Made by a program: the position numbers and the translations under genes
NCBI GenBank assembly: GCA_021733925.1
Contig: JAIPJY010000013.1
Location: 78,514-142,513 of the forward strand
DNA: 64,000 bases
From: Prosthecobacter sp.
GTDB taxonomy: Bacteria > Verrucomicrobiota > Verrucomicrobiia > Verrucomicrobiales > Verrucomicrobiaceae
Direction of reading: 5' to 3'
Part shown: in pieces, positions 53,841 to 61,991 of the stretch
Position numbering within the stretch: the stretch's first letter is position 1
Layout of the letters: every line of letters begins with the position of its first letter
The notes under the pieces: generated by a model
Seen by the model: the letters and a program-made list of their open reading frames with translations, nothing else
What the model was told of the DNA's origin: nothing
Databases searched by the model: none

Positions 53841-56375
53841 CTACTGCTTGCCCCCGCGACCACCAGGATTCGGATCCATGTCCAGATCGAAATTGAATTT
53901 GGGGAAGTCCTTGAGCGTGAAGGAGAGCAGCAGGCCAAAATCCGAAACACCACTGCCATTGTTACGTGACATCACACCAAAGGAGGCAATCCAACTGCTC
54001 AGGTCCTTTGAAAAGCTGTAACTTTGGAATTGGAGAATGCCGTTGGTCGCCTCGTAAATGTGATACGTATTAAAGCCGTAATTTTCGTTCAACCGGGCAT
54101 AAAAACGGGTGTAAAGCAGGCTGCTGTTACGGAAAAAGGGATGGTCGTAAATGTACTGATGCCCCAGCTCGATTGTCGTGGTTTTGCTCAACATCCAGCT
54201 CACGCTGTTGTTGGCCTCAGTGAAGGCGCCGATTCCGCTGGTGATTGGCAGTTGCAGATCTGACTTCAAGGTGGCCCAAGGCACAGGTGCCCAGAAAATC
54301 TCATTGTACACATTGGAGAGGCTGCGGCCATATTCCGGGTCCTGGCCAAACATGTTCACGTAGGTGTTCATTCCCGCCCAGTTGTAGGTCTGGTTGTCTC
54401 CACCATCAGGCGTCTCCCAGAAGCTGCCGAACCCGTTGCTGGACATGTAGTCACGCTTCGTTTGAAACAGATTGCGGAAGCCCACACGCGCCACATTCCA
54501 AGAGCGCAGGCTGTCCACCGCTGTAAACAACGGAACATCAATGGAACGCGGCCGGGTGGTCGTGGAAAGTCGGTCAATGGCCGGCACTCCCGCATTCTGA
54601 CTGGCATCCAGATAGGAATAGTTCAGGTAGGGCTGAAACACGTGCCGGATGCCATTAATCCCCAGGGCTGGAACCTGCATGTCGCTCCAGTTCTTGGAAA
54701 GTTTGAAGGAGACGTCCAGTCCAGCGCTGAAGATGCCACGGGCATAATTCTTCAGGCCTGTGGTGCTGCCAACAATGCCATTGTAGCTCGTCATGCCAGC
54801 ACCGATTCTTGGCGTCACATTCAGCCAGCCCATGTAGGTCTTCGGATACAGCAGCTCATGGTAGGTGTGAAAACGGGCATACCCTGGCTGCGCCAGCCTG
54901 CTGGAAATGGCTCCCAGCCCCTGAGTGATGTCGACGGGAGTCAGTGTGGCAGTTCGCGGGGCACCAATGAGGCCGAGGAAGGATGCCGGGGCGGTTCCAA
55001 GCGGATCACCCAGCACGCTCGCCAGCCCCCCGACTCCAAGTGCCTGTAGACGGTTCAATTCCGTCCTTTCCTGCGCTCCAACCAGTTCGCCAATGATGCC
55101 TGCGGTGATGGTTCCTTGGTGAAACACCCCCGAATTCCACAGCGGCCTCCGGGTGAAGTCGATGGAGAGCTCGGGAAGGCGTGTCGTCGTCCGATAGAAA
55201 TTGTTCAGCTTGAACTTCGCCATCAGGGTGGCGACATAGGCTGCATTCGTGTGAATCAGCGAGATCTGGTTGTCAGGCTCGCGATTGGTCCGGTAATCAT
55301 TGAAGAAGAAATCTTCGTAGAAGTGGATGTCGCTGATCTTGTTGATGTCGAAATCAAGATACCAGGTGCTCACATCCGGTCCAGGAAGGTAGATGCGGTG
55401 CTGAAAATTCACCCGATATCTGTAATGGGGCACAGGATAACGTATGGCCGTGGTTGCGTTTGTTGTTGGGTCGGTGTCATTGACGCCATACAACGTCAGA
55501 CTGCCGAAATTCTGCCGGTTGGCACTGTGGCGCACCGAAAAGAAGTCCACGCCAGCACCCACGCCACGCTTGCTGCGCAGATCAAATTTGTATTTCGCAA
55601 AGGTGTGGTCGCCATGCACAACCGCCATCTGCGTCAGCAGGAAAGCACCCCAGCGGCTTTGATAACCAGGGCCAATGCGCACGCTGCTGTCCTCATCCAG
55701 CGATTTCGTAATTTTGGGCAGCCAGAGAATCGGCGTTTTTCCGACATACATTTTCACATCCTTGAGGATGGCCTTGTCTTCTGGATAAACCGTCAGCTCT
55801 TTGATGCCAAGATGGTAGTTCGGGTCCTGCACATCATGCGACGTGAATGAAACACCCTTGGCATCAATGCGGTTTTCAAGCTTGCTGCTCGAATGGAATT
55901 CTTCCGACCTGAAGAAAAACATGCCTGACGTTCTTCTGAAGCTGCCACCTGTGGGGCCACCACCGGCGGTGATGTTGGTTCCAGAGATGGCCTGCTGCGT
56001 ACCGGCACCAATGCCCGTGATCACATTCCGGCCTGACATCTCACCCGTGATGGAGTTGTAGGTGATCGAATCTCCATGGTAGAGCATCCCATCACGCCAA
56101 ATCGTCACCCCATCCTTGGCAATGACCTCACCCGTGGATTGATTGTACTGCGCGCTGCCACAGCGCATTTCGACATCACCGTAATGAATATGCACATCCC
56201 CGGTCACCGTGGCGACTCCCGTTTCTGGATCCATCGTCGTGGTTAGACCACGAATATTCAGATCGCTCGTGAGACTGTCGAGAAGGGATTGCCCGTTCGC
56301 CGCCCCGGCCATGGCCAGGACGCAAACGAGGACCGTCACGCAAAATTTTGAGAAAATCATAACACGAGAGGACAT
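53841..56375 (-). CDS. LptD-like outer-membrane LPS assembly protein
   Basis: An 844-residue exported protein. After a signal peptide (about 6-29, ANGQ cleavage region) there is an OstA/LptA-like beta-jellyroll (about 40-125: 'ATVTGDVHIHYGDVEMRCGSAQYN', 'DGVTIWRDGMLYHGDSITYN'), then from about 190 a long beta-barrel with alternating aromatic strands. The order jellyroll-barrel is that of LptD (imp/ostA), which inserts LPS into the outer leaflet. The usual LptD cysteines are not obvious, and overall identity to model LptD is not seen by eye, so the call stays at family level. An internal start at 56360 would also give a signal peptide. It follows lpxA by 83 bp. Confidence 0.78.
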   Translation of the reverse strand: MSSRVMIFSKFCVTVLVCVLAMAGAANGQSLLDSLTSDLNIRGLTTTMDPETGVATVTGDVHIHYGDVEMRCGSAQYNQSTGEVIAKDGVTIWRDGMLYHGDSITYNSITGEMSGRNVITGIGAGTQQAISGTNITAGGGPTGGSFRRTSGMFFFRSEEFHSSSKLENRIDAKGVSFTSHDVQDPNYHLGIKELTVYPEDKAILKDVKMYVGKTPILWLPKITKSLDEDSSVRIGPGYQSRWGAFLLTQMAVVHGDHTFAKYKFDLRSKRGVGAGVDFFSVRHSANRQNFGSLTLYGVNDTDPTTNATTAIRYPVPHYRYRVNFQHRIYLPGPDVSTWYLDFDINKISDIHFYEDFFFNDYRTNREPDNQISLIHTNAAYVATLMAKFKLNNFYRTTTRLPELSIDFTRRPLWNSGVFHQGTITAGIIGELVGAQERTELNRLQALGVGGLASVLGDPLGTAPASFLGLIGAPRTATLTPVDITQGLGAISSRLAQPGYARFHTYHELLYPKTYMGWLNVTPRIGAGMTSYNGIVGSTTGLKNYARGIFSAGLDVSFKLSKNWSDMQVPALGINGIRHVFQPYLNYSYLDASQNAGVPAIDRLSTTTRPRSIDVPLFTAVDSLRSWNVARVGFRNLFQTKRDYMSSNGFGSFWETPDGGDNQTYNWAGMNTYVNMFGQDPEYGRSLSNVYNEIFWAPVPWATLKSDLQLPITSGIGAFTEANNSVSWMLSKTTTIELGHQYIYDHPFFRNSSLLYTRFYARLNENYGFNTYHIYEATNGILQFQSYSFSKDLSSWIASFGVMSRNNGSGVSDFGLLLSFTLKDFPKFNFDLDMDPNPGGRGGKQ

Positions 56376-56436
56376 CGCCCTACACAGGCAGGCAATGAGA
56401 GCGACCTAAATAGGCTACCGGGGTCAAGGTGACAAG

Positions 56437-56454
56437 AAAAAGCCGGACTTTTTT
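56437..56454 (-). terminator. AT-rich hairpin after lpxA
   Basis: AAAAAG and CTTTTT arms with a 5-nt loop lie just after the lpxA stop in the reading direction and are followed by T/C. It could reduce readthrough from lpxA into the lptD-like gene, though the stem is weak. Confidence 0.3.
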
Positions 56455-56458
56455 CGCC

Positions 56459-57250
56459 TCAGTCATCCTCCCGCCCCGGGCGCACGGGGCACACCCCCTT
56501 TTTACTCGGTGCTTGGACAAACTCCAGCAGCCGCCGCGCTTTTTCCGGCCACTCCTGGGTCACCGCCTGCTCCACCGCCTGCGTCAGGTTCATTCCCCCG
56601 CAAAACAGCATCTGAAACAGGTCTTTAATCGCACCCCGCTCCTCCGTGGTGAACCCCTGCCGCCGCAAGCCGATCACATTCAGCCCGGTGATTCGGTTGA
56701 TGCGCTGTGCTGCGCAGTAGTGCGGAATGTCCTTGCTGAAGCTGCCGTTCCCTTGGATCACGCAAAAATCCCCAATGCGCAGGAACTGGTGAAACACCGC
56801 CCCGCCGCCGATGAACGTGTTGTTGCCCACCTGAATGTGCCCGCCCAGCAGCACCGCGTTTGCCAGGATGTTCCGGTCCCCCAGCACCACATCATGCCCC
56901 AGATGACTGCCCACCATGAGATAGTTGCCATCACCGATCCGCGTCGCCGTTCCCGGCTTGCTGCCGCGATGAATCGTCACGTGCTCGCGAATCATGTTCT
57001 TTTTGCCCAAAATCACACTGCTCTGGGTCGCAGGATCAAAGCCCAGATCCTGCGGCTCACCACCGATCACCGCCCCACGCCCGATCCGCGTCCCCTCCCC
57101 CACCACCACATGCCCCACCAGCTGGGCATGCGCCTCGATCTTGCATCCAGCCCCCACCTCACTCGTTCCTTCAATCACCACATAGGGGCCGATCTCGGCC
57201 GTGGGGTCAATTTGGGCGCTCGAATCAATCAGGGCGGTCTTGTGGATCAT
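56459..57250 (-). CDS. lpxA: Acyl-ACP--UDP-N-acetylglucosamine O-acyltransferase
   Basis: LpxA, 263 residues, first step of lipid A synthesis. The left-handed beta-helix hexapeptide repeats are clear ('IDPTAEIGPYVVIEG', 'RIGRGAVIGGEPQDLGF', 'VTIHRGSKPG', 'MVGSHLGHDV'), and the catalytic His is in the 'GSHLGHD' region. The C-terminal helical domain starts 'NVIGLRRQGFT'. It shows the organism makes LPS. It is upstream of the lptD-like gene on the same strand and diverges from tRNA-Ser. Confidence 0.95.
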   Translation of the reverse strand: MIHKTALIDSSAQIDPTAEIGPYVVIEGTSEVGAGCKIEAHAQLVGHVVVGEGTRIGRGAVIGGEPQDLGFDPATQSSVILGKKNMIREHVTIHRGSKPGTATRIGDGNYLMVGSHLGHDVVLGDRNILANAVLLGGHIQVGNNTFIGGGAVFHQFLRIGDFCVIQGNGSFSKDIPHYCAAQRINRITGLNVIGLRRQGFTTEERGAIKDLFQMLFCGGMNLTQAVEQAVTQEWPEKARRLLEFVQAPSKKGVCPVRPGREDD

Positions 57251-57317
57251 GCGCCATGACCATGGATGCCCCCTCGCCAGGGATCAATCCAGACTTGCAC
57301 CTCATGCAAACTTCCTC

Positions 57318-57346
57318 TTGGCAGTCCGCCTCCCGTTGCCTATTAG
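57318..57346 (+). promoter_or_regulatory. Sigma-70-like promoter of tRNA-Ser
   Basis: TTGGCA (57318-57323), a 17-bp spacer and TATTAG (57341-57346) stand 23 bp upstream of the tRNA 5' end. Hexamers and spacing fit a housekeeping promoter. Confidence 0.6.
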
Positions 57347-57369
57347 TCTCGTTCCGCAACGCAGCACCA

Positions 57370-57459
<90 letters not shown>

Positions 57460-57495
57460 CTATCGCTGCAACCCCTTGAAACTGCGGCACTCCTC

Positions 57496-59325
57496 ATGAA
57501 ATCAGGGAAGAACGGAACCAAACTGGGACACAACGACGGGACACCATCCCGGCAAACACCCATTCCGAAACATCCCACAATCTTGAACCGCGATGGCCGT
57601 TACTACTACCGCCGCCGCATCCCTTCCGACCTTGTGCGGCTGGAATGCTACGGGAAGGCCAAGGACATCAAGCGTTCCCTCAAGACCAACGATCTTGCCA
57701 CCGCCAAGCGCCTTGCCATCACGGTAGCCGTTGAAGTGGATGAGGAGTTTGAGGCCAAGCGGCGGGACGTGAAGCAAGGCACCTCGCCACAATCTGCGAC
57801 CAAGGGCGATACTCCGGCGAAACGGAGACTGGCGGGCCTTTCGGAGATGGAGCGGCGGGATTTTATCATTCGCACTTTTATCACGAGCGAGCGGCAGGAA
57901 GGCGGAAGGCGTGCTTTCAGCCGTGATTCCGAAATCCGAGAAAGAAGGCTGGAGACTGCCCGCGAGGATTTGGCGGCCCTTGAAGGCTCTCCCCTTTACC
58001 AAGAAATCGACTGGCTGGCAAAAACACGCGAGGCTTTGGAAGCGGAAGGCGTGACGATTGAAGGGGAGAATGATCCCTTGTTGCACGAGCTTTCGGAAAG
58101 GCTGCGAAGGGCCAGCATCGAAACGGCTTGGCGCACTGAGAGAACGATGAGCGGAAATCAATTCGCGGGCCGTGATCCTCTTTTCAAAGCTCTTCACGCT
58201 GACAGCGCCACACCTTCGCCGGCGAAGGATGGCAAGACCGTTGGCGATTTGTGCGGCGACTACCTAGCGCACAATCAGGACAAGGTGGAAAAAAGGAATC
58301 TGGCACGTTCCACGATTCCCAAGATCAAAATGCGTTGCCGAATACTGATGGACTTTTTCGGCGAGAAAAAGTTGCTGGCTTCGATAACCAAAGAGGACGC
58401 CGCTAACTTGGTGGATTTCCTCCCAACGATTCCGCAAAACGCGGCCAAGCGTTACAAGGGGGTTTCCGTTGTGCTTGCTGCTGAACGGGAGGCAAAATTG
58501 CAAACCAAGCGGCTCATTCATGCGGAAACGGCGGAAGATTATCTGACCGGCCTTTCGGCCTTGCTCACTCATGCAGTGGACGAAGAATGGATGAGTGGAA
58601 ATCCTTTGAAGAGGCGGCTTGTGCGTGAACGACTGGCAAAGCCCAAGAAAAGAAGCCGCCAAACACTCACCCCCGACGAAATGGCGCTTCTGTTTTCGAC
58701 AGCGGAGTTTTCGTCTCTGAGACAGAGCACGGATGGCTTGATGAATGCCCGCTTTTGGCTGCCTTTGCTCTGCCTGTTTCACGGCACACGGGCGAATGAA
58801 ATTGCAGGATTGCGTGCCGCTGATGTTCAGGGAGAAAATGAAATTCCCTTCTTGGACTTGTGCGAGACTGATGAGCACCGGCTGAAAACGGATAGCAGCA
58901 AGCGCAAGGTGCCGCTTCACAAGCAGCTTATCAGCTTGGGATTCTTGGAGTTCGCAGAAACGAGGCGGCGAGATGATCCCCAAGGCTACCTGTTCGCAGG
59001 ACTCAAACGAAACAAGAATGGGAGCCGGGCGGATAGCGTCTGCAAATGGTGGCAGCGACTCGTCACAAGCAACCTTGGCGCGGCTGCGAATGATGGCCCT
59101 AATGGAGCGAGAGGCATTCACAGTTTCCGCCATTCATGGGCAATGGCAGCCCGTGCGGCTGGCTTGGATGAGTCCATCCGCAAACGCCTTGGAGGATGGG
59201 CGCAAACAGATACAGCGGGCGATTACGGATGGTCAAACGAGCTTCCCTTGCTGAAACAGGAAATCGACAAAATCGAGTTTCCAAGTGTCGATTTCTTCGC
59301 AATCAGCCAGAGCACAGATGGTTGA
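57496..59325 (+). CDS. Tyrosine recombinase (site-specific integrase)
   Basis: A 609-residue integrase. The N-terminal 'NRDGRYYYRRRIPSDLVR' block (about 30-50) is a DUF6538-like DNA-binding start, followed by an SAM-like core-binding region near 270-380. The catalytic tyrosine-recombinase residues are visible: R432 in 'FHGTRANEIAGL', H542-x-x-R545 in 'HSFRHSWA', 'GGW', and nucleophile Y577. So it should be active. The start at 57496 is the first ATG after the tRNA (37 bp); the longer frame runs through the tRNA itself. It probably drives integration into tRNA-Ser. Confidence 0.92.
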   Translation: MKSGKNGTKLGHNDGTPSRQTPIPKHPTILNRDGRYYYRRRIPSDLVRLECYGKAKDIKRSLKTNDLATAKRLAITVAVEVDEEFEAKRRDVKQGTSPQSATKGDTPAKRRLAGLSEMERRDFIIRTFITSERQEGGRRAFSRDSEIRERRLETAREDLAALEGSPLYQEIDWLAKTREALEAEGVTIEGENDPLLHELSERLRRASIETAWRTERTMSGNQFAGRDPLFKALHADSATPSPAKDGKTVGDLCGDYLAHNQDKVEKRNLARSTIPKIKMRCRILMDFFGEKKLLASITKEDAANLVDFLPTIPQNAAKRYKGVSVVLAAEREAKLQTKRLIHAETAEDYLTGLSALLTHAVDEEWMSGNPLKRRLVRERLAKPKKRSRQTLTPDEMALLFSTAEFSSLRQSTDGLMNARFWLPLLCLFHGTRANEIAGLRAADVQGENEIPFLDLCETDEHRLKTDSSKRKVPLHKQLISLGFLEFAETRRRDDPQGYLFAGLKRNKNGSRADSVCKWWQRLVTSNLGAAANDGPNGARGIHSFRHSWAMAARAAGLDESIRKRLGGWAQTDTAGDYGWSNELPLLKQEIDKIEFPSVDFFAISQSTDG

Positions 59326-59330
59326 TCTGT

Positions 59331-59567
59331 TCAGCATCCTTGTTCCTCCAAGACATCCGACAATTTAACATCCAAGCCGTCTGCGATCTTCAAGAGCAAC
59401 CAGAGTGTCGGGCGCGTCCTGTCCGCTTCCATGTGCGTAATCGTGCTCCGATCTACCTTGATCTTGGCAGCCAGCACATTTGCCGAAATGCCTTTTTCCG
59501 TGCGTATTTCTTTCAGTCGTAGAACGATGGCGCGTTCATTCGGGTCTTGCTGCGATGGAGGTTCCAT
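59331..59567 (-). CDS. XRE family helix-turn-helix regulator
   Basis: A 78-residue protein made of one XRE/Cro-type HTH (about 13-68: 'LKEIRTEKGISANVLAAKI', 'STITHMEADRTRPTLWLLLKIADGL'). It lies 5 bp beyond the integrase stop on the opposite strand, and divergent from the exported protein gene. It may control the element's integrase or recombinase genes. Confidence 0.88.
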   Translation of the reverse strand: MEPPSQQDPNERAIVLRLKEIRTEKGISANVLAAKIKVDRSTITHMEADRTRPTLWLLLKIADGLDVKLSDVLEEQGC

Positions 59568-59619
59568 CTTCCTAACAGTCCTCCGTTGACGCCCCGCGCA
59601 CTGGGATTAAAATCCCAAG

Positions 59620-60387
59620 ATGAAAAGCCCCCTCTCCTCTTTGCTGGTAGTCGTCATTTTGACCTGCCTTGCAGCCCCCACCACGGCATTTTGCAAAAAG
59701 AAGAAGAAGGGCAAAGGAGCAAAAAACACGACAGAACAAACGGAGGTGATTCCACCCAAACCAGCCAGCAACGAGGCCGCTCTTCCTTCACCACCAACGA
59801 CGGTCACCACTTCCCCACCGCCACAGATTTCCGGCAATCTGACAACTATCAGCGGTAAGACATACGAGGCAATTGCCCTCAAGCGGGTTGATCCCGACGG
59901 CCTGCTCATCCTGCACAAAGGCGGGGTCGCCAAAGTGTTATTTACTGATCTCCCCGGAGAAATGCGAACCGATTACGGTTACGACGCACAGAAGGCTACT
60001 GCGTTTCAGGCGGAACAGAATGCCGCACGGGAAGCCGAGGCAACCGCAAGAGCCGAAGAAGCGGAACGGCAGGCCAAAGAGCAAGCGACGGCGGCAGAAA
60101 AGCAGGCTGATGAAAAGAAAAAAGCGAAGGCACCCGCGAAGTTCAAATTGGAAGAATTTGTCGTGGATACGGTGCTTAATGACCATGAGTTTATAGTGCA
60201 TATCCGGCACGACCCAAGTGGCGTTTACTGGCTAGTAACCAAGAAGGCCCGCAATGTTGCTGATGACGAGTTGCTAACGCTTCGCGTTGCACCAACGGGA
60301 AACACTCGGCAACGTTTCGCACGCACATATCGAGAGGTCGCGGAAGAGGGAGCAGACCTAAAGGCGGGTGCAAAAAAGAAGAAGTAG
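59620..60387 (+). CDS. Exported unknown protein with verrucomicrobial motif
   Basis: A 255-residue exported protein. Signal peptide (about 1-24, TAFC; a Cys at the possible cleavage site leaves lipidation open), a lysine-rich run, a proline-rich linker, then 'TISGKTYEAIALKRVDPDGLLILHKGGVAKV.FTDLPGE.R.DYGYD..KA' (residues ~72-125), a block I know from many verrucomicrobial proteins of unknown function. A strong alanine/glutamate coiled coil (about 125-170) follows, and a beta-rich C-terminus. No role is assigned. Its presence inside the element suggests exchange among related bacteria. Confidence 0.7.
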   Translation: MKSPLSSLLVVVILTCLAAPTTAFCKKKKKGKGAKNTTEQTEVIPPKPASNEAALPSPPTTVTTSPPPQISGNLTTISGKTYEAIALKRVDPDGLLILHKGGVAKVLFTDLPGEMRTDYGYDAQKATAFQAEQNAAREAEATARAEEAERQAKEQATAAEKQADEKKKAKAPAKFKLEEFVVDTVLNDHEFIVHIRHDPSGVYWLVTKKARNVADDELLTLRVAPTGNTRQRFARTYREVAEEGADLKAGAKKKK

Positions 60388-60447
60388 AAAGTCGAATAGC
60401 TGGCAGAAAACGAGACGGCAAAGCGGTTCGGAGAGAAGACTGTTTCT

Positions 60448-60476
60448 TTGTTAATTCAATTGCGTTCACACATATA
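60448..60476 (+). promoter_or_regulatory. Possible promoter of the serine recombinase
   Basis: TTGTTA (60448-60453), a 17-bp spacer and CATATA (60471-60476) precede the recombinase. The -10 part lies inside the left arm of the palindrome at 60465-60494, so a protein bound there could block transcription. Confidence 0.4.
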
Positions 60477-60494
60477 AGCTCGTATATGTGTGAA
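60465..60494. promoter_or_regulatory. 12-bp perfect palindrome over the recombinase start
   Basis: TTCACACATATA (60465-60476) and TATATGTGTGAA (60483-60494) are perfect inverted repeats with a 6-nt spacer. The right arm ends one base before the ATG at 60496. It could be an operator for autoregulation, a recombination (res) site, or an RNA hairpin hiding the start. Confidence 0.7.
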
Positions 60495-60495
60495 C

Positions 60496-61146
60496 ATGGA
60501 CGGCAAATTTGTAGCATACTACCGCGTTTCGACAGCTAAGCAGGGCCAGAGCGGTCTTGGACTGGAAGCACAGAAGACAGCCGTTGAAACCTACCTCAAC
60601 GGCGGCAAGTGGAAGCTCGTTGGTGACTTCGTGGAAGTGGAGAGCGGCAAGCGCAAGAACCGCCCACAGCTAAACGCAGCCCTCGCCCTTTGCAAAAAAC
60701 AGAAGGCCACGCTTGTGATTGCCAAGCTGGACAGGCTCGCCCGCAATCTTCACTTCATATCCGGCCTGATGGAATCCCGAATCGAGTTCTTGGCAGTGGA
60801 CAACCCGACAGCAAACCGCCTTACGGTGCAAATCCTCGCGGCAGTCGCAGAAGATGAAGCCCGCGCCATCTCCGCCCGCACAAAGGCAGCCCTCGCCAGC
60901 GCGAAGGCAAGAGGCGTGATCTTGGGCAAGCATGGCGCGAAGCTGGGCAAGGCAAATCATAAAAAGGCCATGAAGACCGCGCACGACTTGAAGGCCACGA
61001 TTGAAGCTCTCAAAGCGGAAGGCATCACCGCCGTTCGTGAAATCGCAGTTGCCTTGAACGCTCGCAGCATTGCTACACCGCAAGGCAAGCAATGGCACAG
61101 CACGTCTGTTCATCGCCTTTTGAAGCGATTAGAAAAGGCCGCATAG
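60496..61146 (+). CDS. Serine recombinase (resolvase/invertase family)
   Basis: A 216-residue small serine recombinase. The nucleophile is S12 in 'AYYRVSTAKQGQSGLGLEAQ'; 'VIAKLDRLARNLHFISGLM' and 'AAVAEDEARAISARTKAAL' are the other family marks, and the C-terminal 'ITAVREIAVALNARSIATP..KQWHSTSVHRLLKRL' is a DNA-binding end. An in-frame GTG at 60490 falls inside the upstream palindrome; the ATG at 60496 is preferred. No ribosome binding site is visible, so translation may depend on the palindromic leader. It may resolve element multimers or flip DNA. Confidence 0.9.
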   Translation: MDGKFVAYYRVSTAKQGQSGLGLEAQKTAVETYLNGGKWKLVGDFVEVESGKRKNRPQLNAALALCKKQKATLVIAKLDRLARNLHFISGLMESRIEFLAVDNPTANRLTVQILAAVAEDEARAISARTKAALASAKARGVILGKHGAKLGKANHKKAMKTAHDLKATIEALKAEGITAVREIAVALNARSIATPQGKQWHSTSVHRLLKRLEKAA

Positions 61147-61208
61147 AGCCTCGCCAACCTTGACGAGTGCGGGCTGTTAGAGTGAGGGAAAGGCATTTTC
61201 ATTTTCTC

Positions 61209-61228
61209 TCATTTTTGAGTAAAAATGA
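61209..61228. terminator. AT-rich hairpin downstream of the recombinase
   Basis: TCATTTTT and AAAAATGA pair exactly around a GAGT loop, about 60 bp after the recombinase stop in a 139-bp non-coding gap. The stem is weak; it may be a terminator or part of a promoter region for the HTH genes. Confidence 0.35.
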
Positions 61229-61285
61229 TTAGGTCTTTTCATTCTGTATTACTGGCAATCTGTCCAAACGAGTCTAAATACAAAA

Positions 61286-61561
61286 ATGCAGTTTGAAGCC
61301 ACATTTGCCCACCGTCGCCAGCTTGCGAAGCAGCAGGCTTTTCTTTCCATTTTTGCTGAGTCGGGGAACATTCTCACCAGCACACAGCGGGCCGGTATCT
61401 CTCGCCAGCTCGTGTATTACTGGCGGGAAATATCGCCTGCTTTTGAGCGGCAATTAAACGACGCTGCGGACATCGCTTTCAAAAGCCCGCCTGCGGCTCT
61501 GCCGGGTAAAGTGAGTAAAATGAGACGGCAGGCGCAAACAGCAAGGAGGGCACGGCCATGA
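61286..61561 (+). CDS. Small HTH protein, terminase-small-subunit-like
   Basis: A 91-residue basic protein. The core 'ILTSTQRAGISRQLVYYWREISPAFERQL' (about 28-56) reads as a helix-turn-helix of the kind seen in phage terminase small subunits and some regulators. It overlaps the next gene by 4 bp (ATGA). It has no other domain. The call is by pattern only. Confidence 0.6.
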   Translation: MQFEATFAHRRQLAKQQAFLSIFAESGNILTSTQRAGISRQLVYYWREISPAFERQLNDAADIAFKSPPAALPGKVSKMRRQAQTARRARP

Positions 61562-61929
61562 TTGCCACTGGTAGGCCACCTTGTTACACAGCAGCAAAGG
61601 CCGCTCGCATCGTGAAGGCCATCCGGCGCGGTTTGCCTTACAAGCTGGCAGCGGCGGCAGGCGGAGTGAGCTACAACACTTTCATTCGTTGGAGGAATGA
61701 AGGAACAAAGCCCGACAGCCCGCCCCACTTTCGGCAGTTTTTGCACCAACTCCGCACAGCAGAAGCGGAAGCCGCAGAAAGGCTTGTTGGCTTGATTGAA
61801 GAACGGGCCAAAGAGCACTGGCAAGCGGCGGCATGGATGCTGGAAAGACGGCATCCTGATTTATTCGGCAAGAACGCGGCACCAGATCAACCACTGGGAG
61901 GATTTGCAGTAATGATGGACGACGAATAG
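61558..61929 (+). CDS. Second HTH protein, terminase-small-subunit-like
   Basis: A 123-residue protein. Residues about 30-55 ('KLAAAAGGVSYNTFIRWRNEG') form another HTH, followed by a helical region 'AEAEAAERLVGLIEERAKEHWQAAAWMLERRHPDLFG'; this layout resembles phage small terminase proteins. A good ribosome binding site (AAGGAGGG, 7 bp upstream) precedes the ATG at 61558, and the start overlaps the stop of the preceding gene. Coupled translation is likely. No large terminase subunit is in the window. Confidence 0.65.
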   Translation: MIATGRPPCYTAAKAARIVKAIRRGLPYKLAAAAGGVSYNTFIRWRNEGTKPDSPPHFRQFLHQLRTAEAEAAERLVGLIEERAKEHWQAAAWMLERRHPDLFGKNAAPDQPLGGFAVMMDDE

Positions 61930-61942
61930 CCCCACAAAAAAA

Positions 61943-61978
61943 CCAACCCGGCGCGAAGGGAAATTGCAACCGGGTTGG
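61943..61978 (-). terminator. Terminator reading on the minus strand
   Basis: CCAACCCGG (61943-61951) and CCGGGTTGG (61970-61978) pair exactly with an 18-nt loop. On the minus strand the stem is followed by a run of seven Ts (61936-61942). In the plus direction there is no T-run, yet it also sits 14 bp after the HTH gene stop. It is probably a terminator, best oriented for minus-strand transcription. Confidence 0.6.
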
Positions 61979-61991
61979 CTTGTAACTGACA

